Positions 49,176-61,900 of a stretch of DNA of 64,000 nt are shown here, in pieces. Location: the NCBI GenBank assembly GCA_029260215.1, contig JAJDDQ010000066.1:62001-126000 (forward strand). The letters are read 5' to 3'. Within the stretch, counting starts at the first letter, position 1. The number at the start of each line of letters is the position of its first letter. Under the pieces are notes generated by a model. It was not told the origin of the DNA. It did no database searches and worked only from the letters and a program-made list of their open reading frames with translations. The stretch comes from Phycisphaerae bacterium (GTDB lineage Bacteria; Planctomycetota; Phycisphaerae; UBA1845). Made by a program: the position numbers and the translations under genes.

Positions 49176-49547
49176 TTACTCCGGCTTGCGGCGTTTCGCG
49201 ACGTTCAATTCGAGCGCCCCGAACTGTTCCTCGTATCGTCGGATCTGCTGCCCGAGCGAGATGGCCATTCGTTTAGCTGAGTAGTAATTCATCACAATGC
49301 GGTCGTTGACCTGAAAAACGCAGTTTACTTCGTTTTCCGCTGGTTTGGTGTTCTGGTCGATCAGGTTCATGCCGAAGTCGATGATGACCTCCTCGGCTGT
49401 GAATTGCGTTCGGAAACTGTTGGCGTAGCTGGTCTTGAGATCGCGCTGGTCGATGCGCAACCGCACTTTGCGCCCGCCGGCCTGGTCTTTTGCCTGCTGT
49501 TCGATCTGTTCGTCAGCCGCGGTATCCTGCTCTTTGTCCTTGGCCAT
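49176..49547 (-). CDS. DUF3467 family protein
   Basis: 123 residues from ATG 49547 with AAGGTT upstream. An N-terminal charged stretch (KDKEQDTAADEQIEQQAKDQ) precedes the domain: LKTSYANSFRTQFTAEEVII, DFGMN and NDRIVMNYYSAKRMAISLGQ. DUF3467 proteins are small and soluble with no settled function. First gene of the minus-strand export cluster and divergent from the giant gene across 400 bases. Confidence 0.85.
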   Translation of the reverse strand: MAKDKEQDTAADEQIEQQAKDQAGGRKVRLRIDQRDLKTSYANSFRTQFTAEEVIIDFGMNLIDQNTKPAENEVNCVFQVNDRIVMNYYSAKRMAISLGQQIRRYEEQFGALELNVAKRRKPE

Positions 49548-49947
49548 CGATATCAACCTTTCTTTTTAATTAACAATTGGTTACGCGCGTTTTTTACGAT
49601 TTGTTCGCCCGTTTCGTGTTCCAGCCCCGTCGTACGCTTCAGGCTCGTGCCTCGCGTAGACGCTGTGAGCATAACCGAAATTTCTCGGAAATCGACACGA
49701 GAATTTTGTGCGCTATCGTTGTGCAATTGCACTAAGAACTGGTCGGGTGGGCCAACCTGCTTGAAGGTGGTCAGGTCAAGACGACATATCTACGGGCCGG
49801 AATTTTTGGGAAAATAATCGATTTTGAGAGTGATATCGGTTAGCCTCTGCGGCTGCGGAGGGATCCGCGTTTTGCCGGGTGGATGCTCGTCCTCGGGGTT
49901 TCACAGATCGGGACGTGCGAAGTTTTTGGAATCAGGAGGCACGGGTT
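49548..49947. promoter_or_regulatory. Divergent intergenic region between DUF3467 and the giant gene
   Basis: 400 bases with no supportable gene. The left end (49560-49600) is AT-rich (TTTTTAATTAACAATTG) and is the likely promoter area of the minus-strand cluster. AGGAGG at 49934-49939 is the ribosome site of the giant gene. I see no convincing -35/-10 pair, so promoters are placed here by position only. Confidence 0.5.
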
Positions 49948-52900
49948 ATGCGCACGGCGAATTCTGCGCGCGATGGTGAGCGTCCGTTTTTCGAGCGGCT
50001 GGAGCCGAGGCTTTTGCTCAGCGCCAGTCCGCTCGGTTTGGACGAACAGGATGCGGGACTTGAATCAACGGCTGCTTTTGGTGCGGTCATTGACGAGACT
50101 GCGCAGCAAGCTCTGACTGAGGGCCTGCTCGATGTGACGTCGTTGTTCGAGACCGTTTCCGCTTTGGACGACTATGCGCAGCAATTGCCGCTGGTCGGCG
50201 GTTCGCTGGCAGAGCGTCTGTCCCCGTTCGCCGCTTTCGCGGAAGATGTCTTCTCTCCCATCGGCAACTTTTTCACGGTTTTTCAATCACCGTCGGTTGG
50301 TCAGTTCGAATCTTTCTTCGAGGCGATGGGCTGGGCTGTTGATTTCAACAATGCTGCCAATGTGTTGTCGTTCACGGTGGGCGTTGACGGGGGTCAAACG
50401 TCGACCGATCCCGTTGGTTTGGACACCAGCGCGACTGTGCCTATTGGTGCGGGTGAGATCAGTTTGGGTCTGGACCTTCCCGATTTCGAGGTGACGACGG
50501 GTCTCGATATCGATCTGACTGTCGCGATCGATTTGGATACGAACAACGTCACGCTCGACGTCAACAGTTTCACCGCCGGGGTGGATGCAGCCGCGTTGAA
50601 TTTCGATGCGTCGGCTACGCTCGGGTTCCTGGGGTTTGGCGTCGCGGGTGCTTCGACGGCGTTCGATGCGAACGCGAACATCACGATCAACAACGGCAAC
50701 CCGATCGACACGGACAATTTGGGCGGCGTCAGTATCGGTGTTGACGCGACCGGTTCCCTGACGGCTTCTCTCCCGCTGGAGTTGACGGCTGGTCTGGGTG
50801 ATCTTCTGGTGGTCGGCGGGAACCCGCAGATCGACATCAGCATTCAGAATATGTTTGACGACCCCTCGCCGGTGTTCACCGCCAAGGGTCTGGACAACGT
50901 TCTCGATTTCCAGGTGGCGAGTCCGGGCGCGGTGCTCAGCGCATTGAATCAGTTGGGCGGATGGTTGAGTGCGTTTGGCGAAAGCGAGGTTTTCGATCTC
51001 GCGTTGCCGTTTGTGGACGGTCTGGACCTTTCGTCGCTGGACCTTGCGAGCGCGCTTGCGGGCGGTATTACGGATCAATTGCAGGCTGTTCGTCTGACGG
51101 CGCCCGGGAACGCTCCGACCGGCAACGTCAATGTGCCTTTCACGCTGAACATCAACAACGAGCAGGACATTTCGATCCTGCTTTCGACGACGGCAGACAC
51201 GGTGGACGACCTTGTGGCTGCGATCAACGACCGCCTGGATAGCAGGATTCTTGCCCTGTTCGTGGATTCGAACGAAGAGATTGATTTCCAGGGGCAGATT
51301 GAGGCGGTCAACGCGGGCGGAAGCGTCGAATTCGTGGCCGACCCCAGTACTGTCTCCAGCCTGACGGTGACGGATGCAACGGCTTTGGGTTTCGACGCGG
51401 ATCAGGAAGCCAGCGGGCTGGGCTTTAATTCAGCGCAGTCGCTTGCGTCACTGTTGGCCAACTTCCTCGGTGTCGATCCGTCGGTCATTGACGCGACGTA
51501 CGACCCCGCCACCAAGGAACTGACGTTTACGGTTGGTTTCACGGAAACGCTGGATGAGTTTAAGCAGACCCTCGATTTTGACTACGATCTCGGCGCGCTG
51601 GCTGGCGTGAACACTGCGAGCGAATTGTCGCTGATGTCCACGGTTCAGAGCGGGTTTACGTTTGGTTTCGTGCTGGATGAGCTGGGCCAGAATTTCACGC
51701 TGACCGAGAACACGCTGGTCAACACGGTTGTTCAGCTTGGCGGTTTTGACAAGAAAGATTTTTCGGACTTCATCAAGGCGGGCGTTCCCGAGTTGGTTAT
51801 TACGCTGCGCGACGGAACGCAGCAGTTTATTGATCTTGACGCTGCGGCTGCACCGGGCGCGACGATCGCCACTGTCAAGAATCTCATCGAGAGCCAGTCT
51901 GATGTCACTGTGGTGGTCAACAGCGTTGAGGATCGCCTGGAACTCGTTCATCCGGAGGACGTGAACGGTAGCGAAAAATTCACGGTGCGGGCGGCCAACG
52001 GTTCGTTCGCGATTTACGCGCTCGGCCTGTTGGGCGAGGGGATCGATGAAAACGGGCAGCACGTTATCAAGGGCAATGTCCTGCACGGCGAGACGCTGGC
52101 GGATCGCATGTTCCTGCGCGACGACGCCTTCATCGGCGGGCGATTGGACGTCATGGCGGCTGACATTGATGCATCGGCCATGTTTGGATTCGTCGAGGTT
52201 GGTGTCGTGGACGGCGGGGCGGCTGGCTCGGCTGAGATCATGGTGCAATTGGCTGACCCGGATGGCGACGGGAATATTTTCATCAGCGAGTTAGTCGATT
52301 CGCTATCCAATGTGAACGGCATTGTTGAGTCGTCGACCATCACCGGTGAGGTGATGGCCAACCTGCCGGTCAGCGTGGACATTCTGGGCATTCAATCCAG
52401 TCCGAACCCGATGGATACGCCGCGTTTTTTGCTGACCTGGTCGGCGGACGATCCGAGCAACATCGATGTGCAATCGAGCAATCTTGAAGACCTGCTCGAC
52501 TTCCGCAATTTGGGTGTGAGCGACATCGTCGCAGCCTTGAATGGCCTTGTGGGTTTCCTGGGGGATGTCGAGGGTTTCAGCGACATCTTCAATTTTGAAA
52601 TTCCGTTGTTGGATTTCAGCATTACCGACGCTTTGGAATTCGCGGATCGTTTTGCGGCTGACGTGCAGAGTTTTGAACAGGCACCCGCGTCAAGTCTTCA
52701 AAATCTCGCGACGAGCCTGGAGCAGCGGCTCGGGCTGATGCCGGGAACGGTGGACCTCGGATTCACGTTGCCGTCGCAGCCGCAGGAGGATGGGCTTAGC
52801 GATCTGGTGCTTGAGATCGGATTCGATTGGGGCAGGGCCTTCGAAGAATCCATGCCATTGAATGTCGATCTGGCTGAGCTGTTCGGCGGCGATGAGACGC

Positions 52901-55900
52901 TTTCGCAGTTGGGCAATGTGGTGGATGTCGGTGGCACTTCGTTGCTGCAGGTCAAGGGCAGCGCGATGTTCAACGTCGATCTGGGCATCAATCTGTCTGA
53001 CCCAACGAATCCCGTGCCGTTTGTGGCCGACACGACCGGGGCGACCTTGACGCTGGGGGCGGGTGCGAACGATCTGGATCTCACGGCGGCGCTTGGACCG
53101 TTGGGCGTGTTCATCAACGGCGGGCAGATCGCTCTGGGCCGGGGTGACAACGTGAATGAGCATGCGGAATTCACGATTGAACTGAACGACAATGACGGCA
53201 ACAACGACGGGCAAATCAGCGTTTTGGATATTGGTTTCGACAACGCCGTCGTGGACTTGAACGGTCAGGTGTCGGCTAACTTGCCGTTCGATTTCCCGCT
53301 CGCGGGCAATTCCATCGGAGCGTTGAATTTCGGCATCAGCGACTTGCGCGACATTCCGGGCACGACGATGCTCAATTCGACGCCCGATTTCTCGAGCGCC
53401 CTGGACAATCTTTCACTGCGTCAGAATCTGTCTGCGATGGTCGATGGCTGGATCGGCTTGATGACGCTTTTGGAAGATGCGCTGGATGGCGAGGTGTTCG
53501 GGATCGACCTGCCGTTTATCGGTGACAATCTGGAGTCCGCCTCCAACTTCTTCGGCGAGATGCGTGATGCGGTGATCGGTGTGCTCGATCCGAGTGAGCT
53601 GATGACCGATGCCTCGGCGTTGCCGGCCAACTTCGCGGGCGCGCTGCCGAACGTCGATCCGGTCGAGGTGTTGCGTCAGGCGATTTTCGACGGCTTGAGC
53701 GATGTGGGTTGGTTGTTGGATTCATCTGGTTCAGGCGAACAGTCTGACAGCATTGACGATGTTGTTATTGTCGAGAACGACGACTCCATCGAATTCCAGA
53801 TGCGCATCGGGCAGTCGATATACGACAACGTGCCGTCGGATTCCGGTTTCGATCTCGACATAGGCCTGCCCGGTCTGGGTCTTGAGGCGGAGGGCGAGTT
53901 CGAATTTACGTCGCAGTTCGGGTTCGATCTCGGATTCGGCATCAGTCTTGACGACGGGGTGTACTTCGATTTCGACCCGTTTGGTGACGGTGACGATATT
54001 TCGGTGGACATTCGCGCGAGCGTGCCGGGTTTCACCGCCACCGGCGAGCTGCTGTTTTTGCAGTTGGACGTGAATGACGAAGACCTGAACGGCGACGACG
54101 GGGATCAGTTCGGCCCCAGTGGTGTTGATGCGCAGTTCGCCATCGACGTGGACGGGGAAGCCGGTGACGGACGCATTCTGTTGACCGAGTTGTTCAGCGG
54201 TTTTTCGGGACTGGAAGCGTCGGCTTCGTTGAATGCGGCGCTCAATCTGGAGGCGGTAGCGAGCTTCGGCGGTGAAGCTTCGTTCCCATCTTTGGATTTC
54301 GATTTCAATCTGGATTGGGGCGCGACGGCTAGCACAGCCAGCGGGTTTGAGTTTGATTCCGCACCGAACATCGGCTTCAACAATGTGCGCATCGACTTCG
54401 GTTCGTTCATCGGGGACTTCCTGGGGCCTGTGGTCGAACAGGTTGACACCGTGCTCGGACCGACCGGTGACGTGATTGAAATTCTGACCACGCCGATTCC
54501 GGTCATTTCCGATTTGGGCGGCGACATAACACTGATCGATATCGCGGGGTTCTTCGGTGAGGTGCGCGAGGTCGAGCCGTTCTTTGACGCCATCGTCGAT
54601 GTCGTCGAAATCATCGATCTTATTTCCGCCGCTGACGGGGAGTTTTTCCTCGAACTGGGCAGCTTCCAGGTTTCGGGCGAAGCAGCGATGAACCCGAATA
54701 TGCGCGGCCAACTGATGCCGATGAATCCTCAGGCGAATCCGGACGCGATGGCCAACGCGATGAACGCGCCCGGTGACCTGGGCAATATCTTCACGAAGGC
54801 GACCCAGGTCGGCGAAAACGGTGCCAGCCCCGATTTCGGTGACAACCCCGACGGTGGGTTCAGTTTCCCGATCATTGACGATCCGACTATGGCGTTCCAG
54901 CTTCTGCTGGGCGGGAACCCGACGCTGGTCGAATACGACTTCCCCGAGTTTTTCCTGGGCTTTGAGTACAGCCAATACTTCCCGATCATCGGCCCGTTGG
55001 GTGCGACAATTACGGGACGGGCTGGGGCGGAACTGGACTTCGGGTTTGGTTACGACACGTTTGGTCTGCGTCAGTTCGCCGAGAGCGATTTCAACAACTT
55101 TGGCGCGATCTTCGAGGGCTTTTTCATCAAGGACCTTGACGATCAGGGCAACGATGTGCCGGAGCTGACTTTGTTGGCGGAGATCGCTGCGGGCATCGAG
55201 TTGAACCTTGGCGTGGCGCGTGCTGGTGTGGAGGGCGGCATACGGGCGACGGTGGAATTCAATCTGAACGATCCCGACGACGACGGCAAGGTGCGCGTCA
55301 ACGAGATCATCGAGAATTTCAACCTTGGGCCTGTGTTTATCTTCGACATCAGCGGCGAAGTCTCAGCCTTTCTGCGTGCGTATTTGAAGGTTGTGATTCC
55401 GTTGGGCATCGGTGAAATCGTTCTGTGGGATTATGACCAGACGATTGTGGACGTGACGCTGTTCGAGTTTGAACTGGACAGGCCTGACGAGACGCCGGTG
55501 CTGGCGGACATGATGGGCAGCATGCTCAATCTCAACGTCGGTGCCCGCGCGGGCAACCGCATGTTCGGGGATATGTCGGACTCGGCTGAGAACTTCATCA
55601 TCAGGCCCGGCCCGAACGCGCAAGAGGTGATTGTTGAGTCTTTCGGTCTGCGTCAGACGTACAGCGGCGTGAACAGCATCATGATTGAGGATGCGGGCCA
55701 GGGCGACGACACGATTATTGTGGCTGGCGGGCTTGATATTCCGGTTGAGATTCACGGCGGGAGCGGCAACGACAAGATCGTGGCTGGCAACGGCGGCGGG
55801 TCGTACTACGGCGGCGCGGGCGACGATGAAATCATCGGCGGCGCGGGTGACGACGATATTTTTGGTGAGTTCGGCAACGATATTCTTCGCGGCGGGCCGG

Positions 55901-58900
55901 GCGACGACACGATCGAAGGCGGCCAGGGCGACGATCAGATTTTCGGCGATACGGGCGCGGATGTGCTCAGGGGTGACGAAGGTATCGACACGATCGAGGG
56001 CGGTCGCGGCAACGACATGATCTTCGGCGACGCGGGGAACGACATTCTTCGCGGGCAGGAAAATGATGACGCGGTCTTCGGCGGGGCGGACAACGACACG
56101 ATCGAGGGCGGTCTGGGTGCGGACGCGTTGATCGGCGACGACGGGATGGCTACTTTTGATACGGTGGCCAACAAGTGGGTGGTCGATCCGGGCGATCTCT
56201 TGGGCAACGGCAACGACACGATTCGCGGTAATGATGGGTTCGATGTGCTCTACGGCGTGGGCGGCAATGACGATTTGCGCGGCGGCGGTGGCGGCGACGG
56301 ACTGTTTGGCGGGGCGGGCAGCGATCTTTTGCTGGGTGAATCCGGTAACGACAATCTCGACGGTGGCGATGGCAACGACGACGGGTCGCCGTTCGGGATG
56401 GCGGCTGGCGTGATCGGCGGTGGGGGCAGTGACACGCTGCTGGGTGGCTGGGGTGCGGATGTCATTTTCGCGGGTGATACAGCGGCTGGCAACGGAATCG
56501 AGGGTGAGAATCATTCGATTTTCGGCGATACAGATGATCCGAATGCGTCCGTCCCGGCGGGCAGCAACGCGGACATCATTTTCGGCGATGCTGGCGATGA
56601 CGCGGTCGATGGTGGCCCTGGAGCGGATCAGATCACGGTGTATATCGGTGACGCGACGATTACCGGGCGCGCGGGCGGTGACACGATCAACGTAGGCCCC
56701 GGTGCGGGTGAGGTGTTCGTCGACGGCGGCGGTGAGAACGACGACATCAACATCAACGCGGGCAGCGGCAGCGTGACTGTCTTTGGCGGGTCTGGTTCGG
56801 ATGACATCGATCTTGATGCGGATGGTGTGATTTCGGTCGACGCGGGCGCGGGCAATGATTTCGTCACCATCACCGGCGATGGTGATGGCGGTGTGCTTGT
56901 GATCGGTGGGGGCGGTGTGGATGACATCGACATCGGCACATTGTTCGGTGTCCTTGCGGGCGGTGGTGATGTGACCGTTTTCGGCGACGGTGTGAACGCC
57001 GCGCAGCCGGACGGTGCCAACGACGACATTCGCGTGTTCGCAGCCGGCGATGTCGACGTGGATGGCGGTGAGGGCGGGGATTCGATCATCCTGCGCAGCA
57101 CGCAGGGCGCGATCACGGTCGATAGCGACGGCAATGCTCCGGCGGCTGCCGCGGGTGCGGATACGGTCAATATCAATGCTGCTCTGGCGGTCGATGTGGA
57201 CCTTGGCCCGGGTGACGATCTGCTGAGCGTTTTGGGCGCGGTGGGCGGCAATGTGGACGTGATCGGTCGCGGCGGAGCGGACACGATCAACCTCGGCAGC
57301 GTGTCCAGCATTCTCAACGCGCCGAGTATCGACGTCTTTACGGACGGTCCAAACGGTCCGTTGGCCACCGGCGGCAACGATGTTCTTAACATCTTCGGTG
57401 TCGGTGCGATTCTGGTGGAAGCCAACGAAGGCGACGACACGGTCAATATTCGCGGCGGCAGTGCCCCGGTGACGGTGATCGGTGACGGCGGCGTGGCACT
57501 CAACGCCGCCGGTGTGGACGATATCGACATCGATGCGGATGGTCTGATTAGCGTGTTCGCGGGACCGGCCAACGACTTTGTGACCATCGTGGGGGCGGGC
57601 AACGGGAATGTGAAAGTCGTCGGTGATCGCGGACGCGACGATATCGACATCGGCAACGCTTCCAATCGCCTGGCCACCGGGTCGATTGAGGTCTACGGAG
57701 ACGCGGAGAACGGCCCTCTCACCGGTGGGGGCAGCGACACGATCGACATCTACGCCGACGGCGAGATTTACGTTGACGCCGGTGAAAATACGCTGGCTGG
57801 TCCTGAGTCGGGTGGATCCGATCCGACCGTCGACTACGTCACCATCGTCAACGACGGTGATGAGCCGATCACCGTGTTCGGTGACGGCGAAGACGAGCAG
57901 AATGTTGCGGGCGGTGTGGATGTGATCGACATCACAGCCGGCAGCGGTTTGATTACGGTTTTCGGCAGCCAGGCGGGCGACGATATTGACATTGTCGCGA
58001 GCGGGAATGGGAACATTCTGGTCTACGGCGACGGCGTGGGCGACATCATGACGCCGGGCGACGGATTCGGGGATCCGCTGGTTCCGGGTGGTGACGACAC
58101 CATCGACATCACCACGCTGGGCAACAGCACGGTATACGCCGACGAGGGCGACGACATCGTGCGCATCGTCGGGCCTGGCAATGATAATGTTGTGGCTGGC
58201 TACGGTGACGACTTCGTTTACGCGGGCGAAGGGGCGGACATCATCATCGGCGGGTTTGGCGACGACGTCATTTGGGGTGATGACGAGAATCAAAGCGAGG
58301 GCGGCGACGGCAGCGATGTCATCTGGGGCGGGCAGCTTCCGGTCGCGCCGGGGCTGAACGGATTCGACTGGGCGACGTTGTCCGACTTTGGCCGGCAGTT
58401 CTTTGACGATCCGACCGACTTCATTCGCGACCCGGGTTTCGTTCAGGCTGAGGATTTCAACGCCACGACGTACGAAGAGCGCTACGGTGTTTTGCGCATC
58501 ACACCGCTGGGCGGTCAGGGTGTGAACCTGTCGACAGCCTCCTGGAACGGCACGCAATTTGATCCGCAGGGCAATCCGATCGGTGACGGCGTCGACACAA
58601 TCTACGGCGGCCCGAGCACGGACTGGATTTTCTCCGGTTGGGATGCGGACAACGTTTTTGGTGGCGACGGGAATGATTATCTGGATGGCGGCATCGCGGA
58701 CGATCGTATTCGCGGCGAAGGCGACGACGACATTCTGCGCGGGGGGCTGAACAGCGACATTCTTCGCGGCGGCGAGGGCATCGATCAGCTTTACGGCGAT
58801 CAGGGCGATGACTTTCTGTTCGCCGATCAGGGACGACTGTTCGACGCATTCACGCCGGTGGAATGGCTGGCCAACCCCGAGTGGAATAACGATCAAGCCG

Positions 58901-61900
58901 GTCAGCGTCTGTCGGGCGGGGCGGGCTTTGATTATCTGTACGCTTACGCGCCGAGCATCAACGTCGCGAGCGAGTACAACCAGATCGGCGACGAGCTTCG
59001 CGGCGGCGGCGACGGTGACTACCTCTACGGCAATTTGCGTCAGGACTTGCTCTTCGGCAACGACGGCAACGATTATCTGAGCGGCGACTATCTTGAGGGA
59101 CCGACCTACCCGCGCAACACGCAATCCGCTCTGAATCAGCCCCTGCCGCTCGCGCCTGGGGCGGCGGAGTCGGGCGAGGTGGTTTATGTCGGGGCAGCTG
59201 ACCGGTTGTACGGCGGGTTCGGACAGGATCAGCTTTACGGCGGCGGTGGAAACGACACGTTGTTCGGCGGGCGGGATTCGGACTGGATCGAGGGACAAGA
59301 CGGTAACGATCGCGGCTATGGCGGTAACGGTGTCGATATTCTCGTGCTCGATGTGGCCGGTGACTTCAGAGTAGCTGGCGATGATTTCGACGGCTTCTTC
59401 GGCAACGAGATCGAAGGCGACGTTGACGACGCGGGCGAGGTTGACATTCTCCTGGTCGAGGGCGACAAGGCGGGAACGTTTCTCAATCCCGTGTTCGACG
59501 ACGAAATTATCCTGACAGAACAGGATGTAGCTGTCACCGGCACGCTCAGCCTGCCCGAGGACGGGCGTCTGGGCGAAGGCGTGGCGGCATCGTTCACGCT
59601 GTCGGTGGCTGGCGGGGGTGTGCCGAACTCCACCGTGACCGTGGTGGTCAACGACGATCCAACCAACGAAAGCATCAACGATCTGGTGGCCGACGTCGGA
59701 GCGGCGTTGACGGCGGAACTGGTCAACGTTGGTGTGCCGGCTGGTCTGGTTCAGGTGGTTCGCGCGGGCGATCGCCTGCGAATTCAGACGGCTGGTCTGG
59801 GCGAGTTTGCCGAAATCCTCATCAGCGATACGAACGCGACCACCAACAACGTGCTGGGCATTGACGAGACGGTGTTCTTCGACGCAGCCGTCACCGGGGC
59901 CGATGACTTGCCGCTGGACGGTTCCTTCGGCAGCGACGTCAATGAAACGTTCACAGCTCTGTTTTCCCTGACACTCAACGGCACGGGCGTGAACAATCAG
60001 ACGGTGTTCGTCATGGTGCCGGACGATTCCGAAAGCATCACGCAACTGGTCAACGCCGTGGACGATGCCATCAACCTGGCACTGTCCAACGCGGGGTTAG
60101 ATGAAAACATCGCGTCGGCGGTCCGCGTTGGCGATCGGCTGCGCATTCAGACGAACGATCTTGGCGTGACGGGTTCCATCGCAGTCGGCAACACCAACGC
60201 AACTGCCCAGAACTTCCTCGGCTTGACTGATGATCTTTCCGGTGTTGGCGATGCGGTCAGACCCGGCGTGCGGTTGATCAATGTCGATTACGGCGGGCGA
60301 TCGATCGGTGTCAGTTGGCGCGATATTAACGGCGTGCCGTTGGTCGAGCAGTTCCAGATTTCCGGACTGATGGGCGACGACGTGATACAGGCCGTCATCA
60401 GTCAGACCACTATTGACGAGTTGAAGCTGGTTACCCCCGGCGATCCGTGGGTCACGGTTATCAGCGGCGGGCCTGGGGATGATCAAGTCACCGGCAGTGC
60501 CGGTCGCGATCGCATCGAGGGCGGACCGGGAAGCGACACGCTTTTCGGGATGGCCGGCAACGATCGTTTATGGGGCGATTTCGGTGTGGGTGATCCGCTT
60601 CTGGATGTGGACAATCTCTTCGCCGGTCAGGGCAACGATGATCTCGTGGGCGGCGTCGGAGCCAACTTCATGTACGCCTGGTCTTCGGACCCCGCGGCTG
60701 ACAGTCCGTTCGGTGTGATCGATCCGGTCACGGGCGAGTTCGAGGACACCGGGTTGAACCGCATGCTGGGCAACGACAACCCGGACCGGGCCGACGTGTT
60801 CTACGGCGGTACGGGCCTGGATTTCATGTTCGGCAATGGCGGAGGCGGGGTTGACGGCGATCAGCTGATCACGCGGGATGGCGATGTTTTTCAGGACGAG
60901 GACGGACTGCTCTTCTCCGACGATACGTGGAAGGAATACGCCCGCGACACGGATCAGGTGTGGTACCTTGGCGCTTCCGCGACGGACGACACCATCGAGA
61001 TCGACTTCGTCACCAACCCGTTCAATCCGTTCTTCGGCAGACACCAGGTGACACTCAGCGCGGACGGCTCGTTCGACCCGCGTTTCAGTGGTTTTGACAA
61101 TACGACCGCCTACGACGCCGGCGGCGAAGCGACGCACGAACCTGTGGACGAGCGCTACGACGCGGAATCGCAGTTGATGGTCGAAGCGATCGAGGTGGAC
61201 GACAATCAGGGTCAGGACGACCTGGCTGCCAATGTTCCGATGGACGTTCGCGATCGTCTGGTCGATCCGTTCGAGCTTTCGCCCTACGACCTTATCAACG
61301 AATTGATCGGCCAGGAGGACTTCCTGGCCATCATCATCGACGCCCTCGGCGGGGACGACACGATCATCGTCGGCGAGACGGTGCAGACCTCTGTCTGGGT
61401 GGATGCGGGCGACGGCGACGACACGGTACTCATCGAAGAGCAGCTGTCGTTCCTGCCGGATGAGACTGACGAAATCGGCCAACGCAACGACATTCGCGAA
61501 AACGCCTACCCGCTTGGCGAGACGGATGAAGACGGAAACCTCGTCGAGTCTATTGGCTTGAACAACAGTGCGTTCGGCGGCTTGACGATTGACAGTGCCC
61601 GGGCTGACGCACCGGATATCGACTGGTACCGGTTCATTCCGCCCTCGACGACGCCCGGCGATGAGCTTGAGCTTATTCCGTTAAGCGACAATCTCGACGT
61701 GAACCTGTCATTCTCTCTCGAAAATGCGTCCGGTCAGCCGGCGGGAGAGGCGGCGGTCGCGGGCAATCTGTCGTTGCCGGTGGATGGCAGACTGGGTACG
61801 GGCGTGACAGCGCAGTTCACGATCAACAACACACTCGTCACCGTCGTTGACGATCCGACCAACGAAACGCGGCAGGATCTGGTGGCAGACGTCAACGCAG

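Noticed and set aside
55800-59300. Periodic short repeats considered as a CRISPR or minisatellite array
   Set aside because: The period follows nine-residue RTX codon units with varied sequence and an open frame; there are no identical spacer-separated repeats.
55363-60045. Minus-strand open frame of 1,560 codons opposite the giant gene
   Set aside because: It is an antisense shadow: the plus frame encodes clear RTX and EF-hand repeats across the whole stretch, and the minus translation is a monotonous Val, Ala, Asp, His-rich string without a family signature. Repeated GGC-GAC codons keep the opposite frame open.
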